In this document: positions 1-11,681 of the stretch, piece by piece | Position numbering within the stretch: position 1 is the stretch's first letter | How the letters are laid out: the number at the start of each line of letters is the position of its first letter | Assembly: GCA_029204225.1 (NCBI GenBank) | Contig: CM055109.1 | Coordinates: 23,216,422 to 23,280,421, forward strand | DNA length: 64,000 nucleotides | Direction: 5' to 3' | Origin: Diphasiastrum complanatum | Lineage: Eukaryota; Streptophyta; Lycopodiopsida; Lycopodiales; Lycopodiaceae | Made by a program: the position numbers and the translations under genes | The notes under the pieces: model-generated | Told to the model about the DNA's origin: nothing | Database searches by the model: none | What the model saw: only the letters and a program-made list of their open reading frames with translations

Positions 1-3000
1 GTCCTATAAATGGATAATTGTGATCCATTAGGAACAGATCTGGGGGTACTCCAGTACTTGGTGGAATAGATATGTGTATATTTGGTAATGGAAATCCAGA
101 TAGAGTTTTTAGATCTTCGGATTATCGGATAATGCGTTTGAAATTGGATCCTATGTTGGTTATAGGATGGTCAGATAATCTTTTTGATATTTGATGATTA
201 GATCTAAAAGCAAAGAACTTTCTTGGAGAGAAAACTTATGGTATAGGACATCAATGATTTCAAAGGGAAATTCTTGTGCGAGAATGATCTTTAGACCAGC
301 GATTAGTATTTACATTATTTAGTAATGCTAACAGTTGAAACCATTGGTTCATTTTGTTTAGGATATTTGGAGAGGTTATGAGATATAGATCCGGATTCCT
401 AAATGGTATCTCGTAAATTCCAAATCGGAAACCATTATAAGCAATTTCTCATTTAATTTAAACCTCTACTTTTTAGAAATTTCTTGAATATGAGACAATT
501 GGATTGAGATTCATATAAATCCTTAGAGTATAGAACTAGGTTCCAAAGGACTTTTAAAGTTATATGAATATATTCTTCCATTTCAATTTTGTGAATATAG
601 ATCAGAATCAATTGATGTTTTCAACTGATTAAGTGGAGTTTAGACTTCCTGAGCCCAAATGATTATCTCTATTTGATAGTTGATTATTGAGAGTAATGTT
701 TCTATCACTCGAGATAAGATATTTTATGATTTTGAGAAAAACGTTCAGTTGTAATAATATTGGATACTCATTACTGACTTTTTTGGATCAACAATATCTC
801 ATACGTTGTCTCTTGGAAACTTTTTAATCAAAATTATGGAATTTCTTTTAGAAGGGGGAGAAGAAAATGATAGAAATTAGACTTTCATGGGATCAACCAG
901 TTGCTTAGATTTCTTTGGTGGAATCCAGTATGTGTGCAATGGTGGAACTATCTAGTGGAATAGAGAAAATCTCTAGTAATTGTTTAAAATAATTTGGAAC
1001 TAGAGTTGTTTTGGGGGTTTTGAGTTGTGAGATATTCATGAATATGGGAAGTAGTGGTAAAGATTAAATTAAAGTTCACTGATTAGCTATCAAGTACCAT
1101 TTACTTATGGATTGGATCAGAAGAATAAAGCTTTAATCTTAATCTTATGTCCAAAGATGTCTGTATAAGTCAGCCTAAGCTTGGTTTGTGCACTAAGATC
1201 TGGAGTAGGTTGATTGGTTGAAAGAATTTTGTTGGTAAAAGTATGATGGCTGAAAAATTGGTGATGTGGAATTATTCACTTCAGAGATTTCCCAGATATG
1301 TTATTTACTTATGAGAAAGAGTTCTTTTGTAGCTGATTTACAAGATTCTCAATGATATATGTGAGTAACATATGTGGATTTGGGAGGAATCTGCCAGATA
1401 ATGACATATGTGTTTATGTACTGGGTCATAGTATGTGCACGACTAATCTTTTTTGGTTCTACTATGTATTCTAGTTACTAAGGTTATCTGGTGCACTTAA
1501 CCTAGTCGTTGAGCATAGACATATGATCAAGTATTGTGTTTGATAATTACTTGCAAAGCTAACAGATCTAATCTGTTAGACTTATTGGTTAACTTAAAAA
1601 ATGATTTGGATAAGGATCTAAATGTGGTGTTATACTAATATAATTGAATTCTTCACCTAAACATTTAAGATTTCTAAATCATGGGCAATTAACTTGAGTA
1701 GTTGATTTACTCCTGAGGAAGTTAATTGGTAAAACTGACAATGTAAGAGAATTTATCAGGAACTGTTTGTTTTGAGTGTATTGCTTGTAAGACACATAAT
1801 TTATGAGTCATTGGATTCCTTAGGAAATTGTGTGCATAGGATACTGAATTCTTGGATGAGTATTTCTCAGTTGAGGAATAGACTTAACACATTAGTGATT
1901 GTATCCCAGAGAGCTTAATTGGATACTGGATCCTAATGGTTCCAAGAATGGTACTCTAAATTTTGAAATTTAGCAGAACTTTGTAATCTCTAGAGATATT
2001 GTTCTAGGTGGTTGTATAAAGTTTATCTTGTTAAAGGCATGTGTATAAAATGGTCTTTAATTGCTTGGTTGTAGAATTTGGAGCTCATAATTTGGTTAAG
2101 AATCAAGTTGAAATTTTTTTCTTGAAATCTAGTAATTTTTTCTTGTGGAAAAGATTTCAGAATGATTCTTATATTTCCTGAGTGGTATGTTATGCATATA
2201 CTCCAATATCTTCTGACGATGAAGTATGGTTTTGGAATCTTGTAAATTATGATTGAAGAATCATAAGATTCTAAATGTTTATGATTGACGGATCATAAAC
2301 TGATACTTAAAGGTCATTTGAAGATTATAAGAAAATGGGAGGATTCTTAAGATAATGAGTAGTTCTTGATCAATTGGGAGAGTCAAGGATTTAGATCTAT
2401 TGGTTGAACTCTAAATTTCTTTACTCCAATGCATAGTTGAGACTATGTACATCTCACAGACATTTTCATTAAGTGATTGTTTACTTATGAGGAATTGCTT
2501 TCTTTACATATTGTAGTCTATAAGTGCTTGAGTACAAAGTTCAGTCTATATCTCTAGATTTATACTAGAGATAGATAAATTTATTAAGATACAGATAATT
2601 GCTGATTTCTTGCATTTGGTGCTAGAAATGGGGCTGTTAACTCATTAGAGTAAGTGCAGTACGCTAGATTGAGTTATGACTTTCTGAGACTTGATGGATC
2701 TCCTAAAGATTTTAGATGACTAAATTGTAATATTTTAGAATATTTGGATATTCTAAGAATATTTGTACCAAGAAGCATTATTTTCTGCAAGAAATTGAAA
2801 TGGAATTTTTTTAGCTTTTGGATTTGATTTCTAAAATAAAGTAAAATCACCCAATGTTTCTTGTAATTGGGATTAAATGAAGGTGATGAATTTTTTTTTG
2901 GATAAGATCAACCCATTTGAAAGATTTATAGCTTAGTGTATCTTTTGGGATTTGAATTAGTATTCATGAATAGAGGCAAGCAATTGAAGAATTGTTACAA

Positions 3001-3131
3001 CTCGGAGTGCTTATTCTGATGGAAAGTTCAAACTAAAAATAATGATTCATGGGAAAGACTGAAAGCTTAAGGAATAATTTCATGTTTTCTTTTTCCTGTA
3101 ATGAGGACAGAACCTGTTTAAGGGAGGAAGA
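1..3131 (+). pseudogene. Badly decayed Ty3/gypsy pol, 3' portion
   Basis: No long ORF survives in these 3.1 kb, which are AT-rich. Only the last 200 bases can be read with any confidence. Around 2970-3075 a plus-strand frame shows a tryptophan about 10 codons before DSWERLKA, the spacing seen at the end of gypsy integrase chromodomain-like tails (the usual form is ATWE). It is followed by a purine-rich tract ending GGGAGGAAGAATGTTACGG, the usual step from pol into a gypsy 3' LTR. I infer that the upstream sequence is the rest of pol, but no RT or integrase motif is visible. Confidence applies mainly to the 3' end. Confidence 0.35.
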
Positions 3132-3461
3132 ATGTTACGGCCATATTCAGCTAAGGACATGGAATAGTCCTAATATGGTAGATCGGCCCTCCAGTGTTCA
3201 AGATTATTGGTCACGCTGAGATTTAATTCCACATCGAGGCCTGTTGGTGACTAATGACCTTGAGAGGACCCAGACACTCTAATCTAGACATATGGAGTAG
3301 TGCATGCATGTGTGACAATTATAGGCTGGAGGAATGCATGAAGAGCTGTAATCTATATATAGTTGACCTGCATGGGGATTGCATGTGGTCATGCATAGGA
3401 TCCTACTCTCTCTATGTTGAGGTAGTGATTATTCCATCGACAACTTTGGTCTAGGTTACCA
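3132..3461 (+). repeat. Putative gypsy 3' LTR
   Basis: Begins TGTTACGGCC directly after a purine-rich tract and could end at CTAGGTTACCA, giving TG...CA ends and about 330 bp. A TATA-like TATATATAG lies at about 3354-3362. The right end is a guess, and no second LTR copy or target duplication was found. Confidence 0.4.
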
Positions 3462-4139
3462 TTTGAGCTCTTCTCCTCTTGCTATCACATGGCATGGCTT
3501 GGAGGCTAGATATAGGAGGGATCTAGGTTTGGTTGGGTGGTTTTGCTCCATAGTCTCTCTTATTTTTCCTATCCTCATCTTAGGGGTTTTCCCTAGTGGT
3601 ATTTGCATTAGCCATGGATGAGTGATATAATGAGCATCCAATAGATTCATTTCCATCAAAAAAACCAGCCAAGAATGCTAGTAAAAATCCAACACCAAAA
3701 TGATGCTCACCAATGTAGCTAGTTTTACCATATCTTGACAATTTGCACACATCCACATGAAATTGCTCAAACATGAGATAGAACAAGTAAAGTAGACTTG
3801 AACACTTCTTCCTTGCTGCTTCTTTGACCCTACTTGAGTCTTCAATAATCTACAAAAACAGATCCATAACTTATTTGCCAATTGACTCTCCTTTGATGCT
3901 ATCCCATAGTCTCTGACCTCCACGTTTCCCCTACCACCCTTTCCGATCACTCATTTTTCTCCTTCGATATTGGCCACCTTCCACCCAAGGTTGCATCCCT
4001 ATTCGAACAGGTCAATTCAAACTAGTCGGTTCGAACAGATTCTTTGAGGTTCAAACCGCCAGGCCAGGTTCGAATCGGAAAACGGTTTGAACATTTTTTT
4101 TTCCAATTCTTCAAAAAAAAAGTCAAATATTCACTGATA
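3462..4139. other. Intergenic stretch without recognisable gene
   Basis: Short antisense ORFs occur at 3456-3950 but resemble nothing I recognise. At 4015-4100 the motif GGTTCGAA and its complement recur several times (about 4030, 4050, 4071), making a small imperfect repeat cluster. Confidence 0.4.
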
Positions 4140-6702
4140 CTATAGATACTTAAATTTTAATAGCTTACGCACTCTGGTTGTGGTTGGAGGGCGGGTAATG
4201 CTTGCAGCTCCTTGTCCTTTATTGTCTGAGCTGAAAAAGATATCTTGCCAGCCGCCTCTTGATGACTCATGGGGATACTTCGCTAGAAATTTGTTTATGT
4301 TCTCCTCCATGGGCTTTGGTCTTCGGAAGGTCCGACTGTCAGATATGGTGTCCAAACATCTGGATGATATTGCCTGTCCTTCCTCTTGGCTTTGGCTGGG
4401 ACCTGCATCTTGGCCTTGGTCTCACATCTTAGCACCCATCTCTGTTGGTCCTTGGTCTTGGCCTTTAGACCCTTGATCTTGATTGAACCCCCCTGCTGCT
4501 TGTTGGCTTTGGTCCTGGCTCGTGTTGGCCTGTGCAGTGTCAAAAATGGGTGGAAGTGGAATCACCACGGGGGTGGGCTAGGCTTCCTTCTCCATGTACT
4601 ATTGGCAAGCCTTGAGGGCTTGTTTGGCCTGGACGATCTTGTGAGTTGCGCTTTCCCAGTATTTATCAAACTTTGCTTGGTAGCTGTTTAATGTTTGGCT
4701 ATATACCTTCACCTGACACCTAAAGAGATTCATCTCTGATTCAAATAGTGGCCTTGAGTCTGGTGTAGGTTGAGCTAGCCAGACAAGCTTTTCACTTTGT
4801 AGGGCTTTGACTTCCACCCCCAAGCGCGTATTCTTTGCTTCGTAAATTTGTAGTTGCACCTGGAGGGGAGCAAGCCGTTGGGACGCTTCGGATTGAAGCT
4901 CCCGCACCTTCGTAGAAGCCTCTGTTAGCACTTTGGAGAGGCTTTGGATGTATAGGTTGAGGCCATCCTCCTTCTACTATAGCTTGGCAATCTCTTGGTG
5001 CCCTTCTTGTTCATGCTATTGAGCTAGAATCAGCTCTTGCTGCAGCTTTGTGAGTTCCACTCGTAGCTGTGTGTTGTTTGTTGCCAGGTGGAGTACTCTG
5101 CTTTCCAAAATAGCCTTGGTTGCTACCGCCTCCAGGATGTATGTGCCCAGGGTTTGATATGCCATCGTTAAGTCGGTTGGAGTAGCCGGTACACTGGCAC
5201 TGGTAGGGGCTTGTGTGGTAGTGGCCCCGACGACTTGTGGAGCTCCATCGTCATTGTCTTCAATCAAGTTCTCTAAGGGACCTAATGTCATCTGGGGTGG
5301 TAGGATAAGTTTGATTTGGCGATGGTATAAAGATTGTCTGAACAAATGCATCATCAGGCAACGGTTGGTTGCCCTTGGCAACCTTTGGTGGCAAAACAAG
5401 TGGGGTGAGAGAAGCAGCAGTGGAAACGAGGGTGAAGATGGTTTGTCCAAATGAGAGGATGGGTGGAATAGAGAGGAACTGAAGTGCAGTGTGGAGCACA
5501 GAAGGCGAGGATGGAGCAGAAATGGTCTGGTGTGGGGGTGAAAAGTTGATGACTTGCATCCACACCAGAGTGTCCGGAGACAACTGAGAATCAGAGGGAT
5601 TAAACTGGAGAGGAGCAACGGTGGCGACATGAGCGATGGAGGATGCAATGGTGATGGAAGGGGTAGTAGATAATGGAACAACAATGGAAGTGGTATCAAC
5701 AGAGGAAACGAGAATGGAAACAGAAACAGTCATGGATGGAACAGAAAGAGGGGTAGTGACAATAGAGACAGGAGGGGGAGGTTGCACGTAAGAAGAAGTG
5801 GCGGTGGTTGACAGAGTGGTTAGTGCGGTGGTGGTGGTGCATCTTCGGGTATTAGGTGGAGATGAAGATGAAGAGGCAACACCACACGTTCGTTTGCTGG
5901 CCATTGTGTTAGTAACTGCAGGTTGAGAGGAGGTGGATGCTACAGATGGAAGATAGAGGTTAGTGTGCGACACGATGGAAGACAAAAGGGTTGAGCAATG
6001 GAAACCGTGCACTTTTGCCTTGAGAAGTGCGCAGAAAAAATTACACAATAGGGGGCCTGCTGCAATACACTCACGGTTGTTGGGTTTGATGGAAGTGGTT
6101 AGTTCGTGAATGAGGAAGGTATGCCAGTCGTATGGCATAACTGAGGGGCCAAGGGATGCCAAAAAGGATTCCACTATCTGACTCAGCAGCTTGGACTGAA
6201 TTCTGTCCTTGCAAAATGCTGAGACAAACAGAAAGTTGTTCAACAGATGTGCAACCGCTTGAATGACGGGTTCCATGATAGCATCTATTAGGTAACCATT
6301 GTTAGTCTGGATTGGAATTTCTGGTGCAGTTTGGGCGACAAAAGGTTTGATCAAACTTTTTGCCTGACCATGGGAGATGAGCTGACGATTACCAGACATA
6401 ATGCCAATGGTGACCATCGAGTTTGCGTTAATTCTGATCTTGTACATGGTACCTTGGTACAGGAAGTGGAAGCGTGACTTCAAAGCGTCCCAAGTGGCAT
6501 AAGCGTGAAGGGCGAGGCCCATGTTAATCTCAGAATGGAAAAGTGCCGGGAAAAAACCCATTGCCTCAAGAAGTGGGTCGGTTGTTTGAAGCCATGGTTT
6601 AATCAGAGCATTAGAGGGTAGGGGCCAGATCTATGTGGCTAAGGGTATTTCATGCTGGATCCACTGCTTCATGCCAGAGTCTTCAGAGGATGAGGAGGCC
6701 AT
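4140..6702 (-). pseudogene. Extra ORF behind gypsy integrase (coiled-coil protein), broken
   Basis: A long reading frame in the same orientation as, and downstream of, the integrase at 7628. The best start is ATG at 6702 (MASSSSEDSG). One in-frame TAG at codon 24 (6631-6633) separates it from the longest open part, 6561-5260. The order is: about 200 residues of ordinary composition (6700-6000); a Ser/Thr/Pro-rich linker (about 5950-5250); a frameshift near 5270-5340; a heptad-rich coiled coil with two or three stops (about 5200-4600); a Gln/Asp-rich stretch; and a C-terminal box containing PHESSRGGW near 4248-4274. The same box is in the copy at 22258-23317. No membrane segment is evident. 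The position matches that of additional 3' ORFs in Athila-like elements. Function unknown. Confidence 0.6.
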
Positions 6703-7627
6703 GCTGGCAGTGATAGTTAAAGGGTGAAAAAGTAGGGAAAATGGTGAAAAAGGTAAAAAGGTGTGGAAACGACAAAAAATTGTGAATAACGAGTGTTGGA
6801 TGGCAAGAACTGTAGTTCAAAATGCATATTTGTGTTCAGTATGAGCAGATGATAGCTTGTAGGAAATTTGTTTGCAAACAGATAACTTGAAAATTTCAGT
6901 GAAAATTTGAGCAGAGCTTCACCAACAAAGGTGACAAATGACTCGAATTCAGTCCTTATATAGTGGAATCTAGAGTGCGTATTAGGTGAAATCCACTTTC
7001 CCTTGCTTAGTTCCACCCAAATTTTGGCAGGGACCTTCTTCACAAAATTCTAAGACCTCAGGGAAGTCTGCGAGAGTTCAGAAGGTGATCTGGCTACCCT
7101 GCTAAGGTTCTGCGAGGGTTCAGACTGTTTGCGAGGGTTCAAATCTTGCAGGAGGTGATCTCTCGCACAACATGTTCTTGTGATTGGATTTTCAAGATCA
7201 AACCATGTAGGTAGGCTAATTTCATTGATTTGATTCCATTTATGCACCTTGCGAAGGTTGGTAGGATGATCTTGATGCTCTACGAAGGTTCTGAAGATTC
7301 AGCCTCTGGGAACCCTCGCACACACTCAAAAATGAAGATTCTCCATCAGGAACTCTCGCAGAGATTTTTATGAATGCATCTAGGTCAGATCTAGTGACTG
7401 TCCAAGTTTCAAGGAGACTTATTGGCATAATCTGATGACCTGCTTCCTTCTTGATTCCATCTGGATCTGGATCCCTCTTGGATCCTGATGGAATTTCCCG
7501 ATCTTGCCAGATCTGGCAGAATCCTGATGGATCTAGCTTGATTTGGCTTGATCTTCCTAGATCTAGTGGTGATGGCCTATCAGAATAGCTTTTCGTAACG
7601 TGCCACCACCAATTTGGATCTATCTCA
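6703..7627 (-). other. Spacer between integrase and extra ORF, with repeated GCGARGGTTC motifs
   Basis: About 925 bp without a convincing gene. The motif TGCGAGGGTTC or close variants occurs near 7067, 7110, 7129, 7250 and 7281, and inverted near 7310 and 7346. Related copies lie in the 5' leader of the gypsy element at 26300-26720. It may be an untranslated leader for the downstream ORF; that is inference. Confidence 0.4.
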
Positions 7628-8511
7628 CTATAGTGGCCAGTACTTGTGCAATCGGCTACCATTGATGGGTGTATCGAACGGTGTCCCATCTAGCTTCTCT
7701 AAATTCACGGCTCCATGATTAAGAATTTCCTTGATCCGATAAGGACCTTCACCTGTGAATTTTAATTTCCACTTGAGAGCCTTGGTTTTATACATCAGGA
7801 CCAGATCTCCGAAGCGAAGATCCTTCTTTTGTAACCTCCGATCATGCCATGTTTTGCGTCTTTCTTTTTCAGCTGCCAGCGCATGCACATCTAGTAAGCA
7901 TGTTTCACAGAGTTTATGCAGAGTGTCGTGACGTAGTTGTAGAGATTTGGATTCATTCAGACATTGCGTTGTGGCAATCCTTAATGAAGGAACTAGAAAC
8001 TCTACTAGAATTACATCATTCTGACCATATACCAATTGGAAAGGTGTTTGATCAGTGCTTCCCTTATATGTTGTCCTGAATGCCCACAGAGCAGCATGCA
8101 ACTTATGTTCCCAATCTGATCTACTAGCTTCAGCTGTTTTTGTGAGCACGCTACACATGATCCTATTGGATGATTCTGCTTGCCCATTACCACGAGGATA
8201 ATAAGGCGTACTTGTTCTATGGATCACAAAGAATTCCTCCAACAGGACCTTGATGGTGTCATTGATGAAATGACTTCCGCGATCGCTGACTAGCTCCACC
8301 GGGCATCCAAAGTGCACAATGATATTTTTATAAAGGAACTTGGCAGTGGTCCTAGCATCAGCTACTCTTACTGACTTGGCTTCGACCCACTTGGTGAGAT
8401 AGTCTATGGCTACGATTATGTATCGAGCCTAGGAACTCCTTGCTATAGGGTGAATTGGACCGACGTAATCCAATTCCCACTTTTCGAATGGTTCTTGGGC
8501 TAAGACCGGGT
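7628..8511 (-). pseudogene. Ty3/gypsy integrase, catalytic core and C-terminus
   Basis: Retroviral-type integrase, which would insert element cDNA into host DNA. The open part (8317-7628) begins MHFGCPVELVSDRGSHF. In-frame sequence upstream reads FEKWELDYVGPI and YLTKWVEAK with one TAG between them (about 8431). The triad is visible as D in ELDYVGP, D in SDRGSHF and E in GQAESSNR. The C-terminal part has the usual FGDLVLMYK and FTGEGPYRI signatures, ending HKYWPL. The HHCC zinc-binding N-terminus and RNase H are missing: RT sequence joins integrase at about 8510-8540, so an internal deletion has occurred. The extra ORF follows downstream. Confidence 0.85.
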
Positions 8512-8526
8512 GCAGTAGGTCATAAT

Positions 8527-9613
8527 TCAATCTCGTTGGTCTACTGCATACTTCGATGCATCCGTATGCACGTGAAACTCAATGGACCAATTGGGTGGAC
8601 GTAAGATTGGTGCTGAAACCAATGCATCCTTAAGCTTTTGGAAAGCCTTTAGGGCTTCCTCGTTCCAATGTGGATCCGTTGTGGGTTTGTAAATTGGTCG
8701 GGTTAACTCCGCAAAATCCAGAATGAAGATCCAATAATAGCTAGCATAACCCATGAAGATGTAGACTTCGTGGATTATCCCTGGTGGTGGATCATCAATG
8801 ATTTTGATATTTGATAGGTCTGTGGTGATCCCGTGTCTTGACACTATATGGCCGAGAATCAAGCCATGTGTCACCCAAAATTGACATTTTTATGGATTCA
8901 AGGAGATCTGGAAGTTGCGACATTTTTGTAGCACCTTCTCCAAATTGGATAAGTGTTCTGAATCTGGCCCATGCACGCACAGATCATCCAAGAAAATTTT
9001 CAAAATTTTTTGCAAATATTCTTTAAATGCCACTTGCATGACACGCGCATCACTTTATAGCCATAGGTTCCCCATTCCATGGCAAATGTTGTCTTGTGTT
9101 GGTCTTGGGGGGCTATCTTCACCTGATTTTAACCGCTGAAGCTATCTAAAAAATTGTAGGCTTTGGCTCCAGCTACTCTATCAAGGACACTTGTCGTAAA
9201 CAGGAAAGAAAAATAATCCTTTTTGGTGACTGCATTTAGCGCCTTCAGATTCACCTAGATTCGCATTTTGCCATTCTTCTTGGGTACTATAACTATCGGC
9301 GATACCCATTCTGTGTGCTCAATTTCATAAATGAACTTTGCATCTAACAGCTTCTGCAACTCCTACTTGATCAACTCTGTGTAGTTCGGGTTGCAACGGT
9401 AGTAACAGCTCACTTTGGAAACTGCTCCCTCTCCCCCAAGGGTATGGTGTGTTGGACTACAGTTGGTGGAATGCCCTTCAGATCACTATAACTCCAGGCA
9501 AAACAGTCCTTATACTCCACCAACAATGATCGTAGTCTCTTGAATTGTGTGGGCGTTAACTGCTCTCCCACATGTACTATCTTTTCTTCTTCACCTGGAT
9601 CGGCAAGGTTCAT
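8527..9613 (-). pseudogene. Ty3/gypsy reverse transcriptase, frameshifted
   Basis: RNA-dependent DNA polymerase fragment in several frames. The N-terminal lead-in (9613-9410) contains LVEYKDCFAWSYSDLKGIPP, the typical start of plant gypsy RT. The middle (9400-9000) is broken. The polymerase motif appears as FLDDLCVHGPDSEHL near 8960-9000. The C-terminal part (8874-8527) has HGLILGHIVSRHGI and FHVHTDASKYAV, the latter being the first residues of RNase H before the deletion to integrase. At least three frameshifts or stops; not functional. Confidence 0.8.
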
Positions 9614-10215
9614 CGGCTGTGTTCGCGCAGGTCCCTCGAAGACTTGTTCCGTTGGTGCCTGACTTTGCAGGTTCTCGCTGGGCTTGCGGCATCATAATTA
9701 CCATGTTGTCCAAGGTATAATTTTTGAAAATCTCAGGCATCTTGTGAACTGAAACTCGTCGAGATTCCTCTTTCAACATATTGATCTTAGCCCGACTAGT
9801 CATCTTTTGATTTTCTGTCATCTGAGTAGAGGATGACACTGTATCTGAGTCCAATCTTGATTGACTTCAAGGAATCCAACACCTTCTTTTTGCTCTTTTT
9901 TGTCATTTTGGTGGATTTGTCCTTGTTGTCTTTCATCGGAACTGTCGTGACATTCGCCTCATGGTTGCAAATATCAACATCCACTGTAGCTATGGCCTCC
10001 TCGGGTAGATCACTCCACTGGATCACCTGGTTGTAGCGTTGCTTCAACTGATTCTTCTTATTTGCAAGTGCCTTGGGTGGACTGATCTTTGAGACTTTCG
10101 CCATAGCAGACTTTTGCGGTGGTTGAGTTGGTATTTCTTGATTCCATAATGATTTGGGTCCATGTGGTGTAGGATCTGTTCATCGGTCAGCTCAATCTCC
10201 TTATTATAAGTTAGA
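9591..10215 (-). pseudogene. Gypsy polyprotein linker upstream of RT
   Basis: Lys/Ser-rich segment between protease and RT, in at least two frames (10104-9796 and 9854-9591). The first readable part is LTDEQILHHMDPNHYG, which matches LTDEQILDHMDPTRFG at about 23400-23460 in the second gypsy element. Both copies therefore belong to one family. No protease active site remains here. At its upstream edge it abuts a copia-type gag in the same orientation. Confidence 0.6.
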
Positions 10216-11159
10216 TCATAAAGGCAACTTCATCTTCCTCTTCATGCTGGATCAAGTGACTGGTTGAGGCAGGATTTGCTTGTTGTTGGAACTACTTCTT
10301 CTTTTCATTGTTGTACTTAAGTGTTCTGTAGTCCTTGATGAGATGACCAGTCCTCTTATAGTACTTGCAAAAGAGTTTTTGCATTGGCTAGGATGATGAA
10401 GGAAAATTCGAATTTGACCCTAAGCCAGAATTCGACCTTGAGTTAAAAGTCGACCTAGAGCCAAAATTCGACCAAGATTGCATGTTGCTCCTTTTGCCTA
10501 AATAATCAAATTTTGTGGATTTCTTTGACTTGAATTGTCATTTTTCTTTGTGTATAGAGCCTGAGGTTCCGATCTTGAGCCTGAGGAAGTTGCATTTCTT
10601 CTGATCTCCTCTTGTAACAGCATTGAGATGACTCTTGATAGAGTAAGTTGTTGCTGGGTCGAAATAGCCATGACCCATGTTTCATAGGCATCAGGGAGAC
10701 TCGATAAAAGAGTCATCACTGCATCTGAATCTTCAATGTTCGATCCTGTTGCAGTCATTTACTCCATAAGGTTTTTGAATGTATTGAGATGGCTGGAAAT
10801 AGTGCTGCATCAGATATCCTCAAAGTGAAAAATTTATTTCTCAGATGGAGTTTAGAAGTGACATCTTTGATTTCATAGAGTGTAGCTAGGATGTCCCAAG
10901 CATCCTTCGTTGTCTGTGCAGATCGGATATGACTGATTTGGGAGTCTCTGATATTTAGAGTGATTAAGGCAAAAGCCTTGCCATCTCGTTGCTTCCATTT
11001 GGTGATGCTAGCTGCATCAGCCTCTGGCTTGATTTCGGTACCATCAACTATGTCCCATAGTTCCTTGGCCAGTAGAACGACTCTCATCTTGAACTTCTAA
11101 AGATGGTAGTTCTCTCCATCGAGCTTGTCAATTAGAGAGGAACTAGAAGTAGAATCCAT
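10216..11159 (-). pseudogene. Ty1/copia gag (UBN2-type) with zinc knuckle
   Basis: Nucleocapsid-type protein of a copia element. The ATG at 11159 begins MDSTSSSSLIDKLDGENY, followed by a stop. The next open part (11087-10755) has the UBN2-like KDAWDILATLYEIKDVTSKL. A frameshift leads to 10758-10498 with MTLLSSLPDAYETWVM. A knuckle near 10340-10375 reads CKYYKRTGHLIKDY, in which both cysteines that should be at the Y positions are lost. It is the same family as the gag at 59835-60283. PBS and LTR lie immediately upstream. Confidence 0.8.
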
Positions 11160-11284
11160 TCTGGTATTTGGTACGATATCATTGGTAAGATATCGTAGAT
11201 ATTGTTGGCTACGCACTTGTTGAGATGAAGTCTTGGTAGAAACAAGATTGAATCTGCAATCGAAATGTAGATTACTGAGCCACC

Positions 11285-11297
11285 CGTTCTAATATCA
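11285..11297 (-). promoter_or_regulatory. Primer-binding site (initiator tRNA-Met type)
   Basis: On the minus strand TGATATTAGAACG directly follows the LTR end GACA. It differs at three positions from the common copia PBS TGGTATCAGAGCG. Confidence 0.6.
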
Positions 11298-11681
11298 TGT
11301 CGTAAATCAGAGAAAATCTAATTAGCAGTGGAAGTGGTGAAGGTGGTGTGGTGAATCAGAAGTGCGGCAGTTACCAGCAAGAGTTCAAAGAAAAACCGCT
11401 TCAGAGTCAGCCATAAAACAATCACAATGTAAAAAAAACTTGCACTTTGATAATTATCAAAAGTGAGTACAAGAGCTTGAAGCTGGCGCTAATCAGTATT
11501 CAACTGATTTTGTTGATAGCATTACCTACTACATCCCAAAAATGACAACAACTACGAACTAAGTAATGTCTGCAGGATGATAACCTGATCAGAACACTGA
11601 CTACGGTAGATTTTTCTTGATGATTGGAAGTCAGATGATCAGTACATTGAAAGCTTACATTGACCTACTTAATTAACTACA
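11298..11681 (-). repeat. Putative copia 5' LTR, 384 bp
   Basis: On the minus strand it runs TGTAGTTAAT...TTACGACA, with TG/CA ends, and abuts the PBS. The inner end is well supported by the PBS and gag; the outer end is inferred from the TGT...ACA pairing. No second copy is present. Confidence 0.5.

Noticed and set aside
4015-4100. Repeated GGTTCGAA words resembling the T-loop of a tRNA gene
   Set aside because: No acceptor stem, anticodon arm or D-arm can be paired around them.
5016-5699. Pro/Leu/Ser-rich first half of a 227-codon minus-strand ORF as a separate protein
   Set aside because: That part is the shifted frame of the Ser/Thr/Pro linker in the extra ORF; only its last 110 codons continue the real protein.
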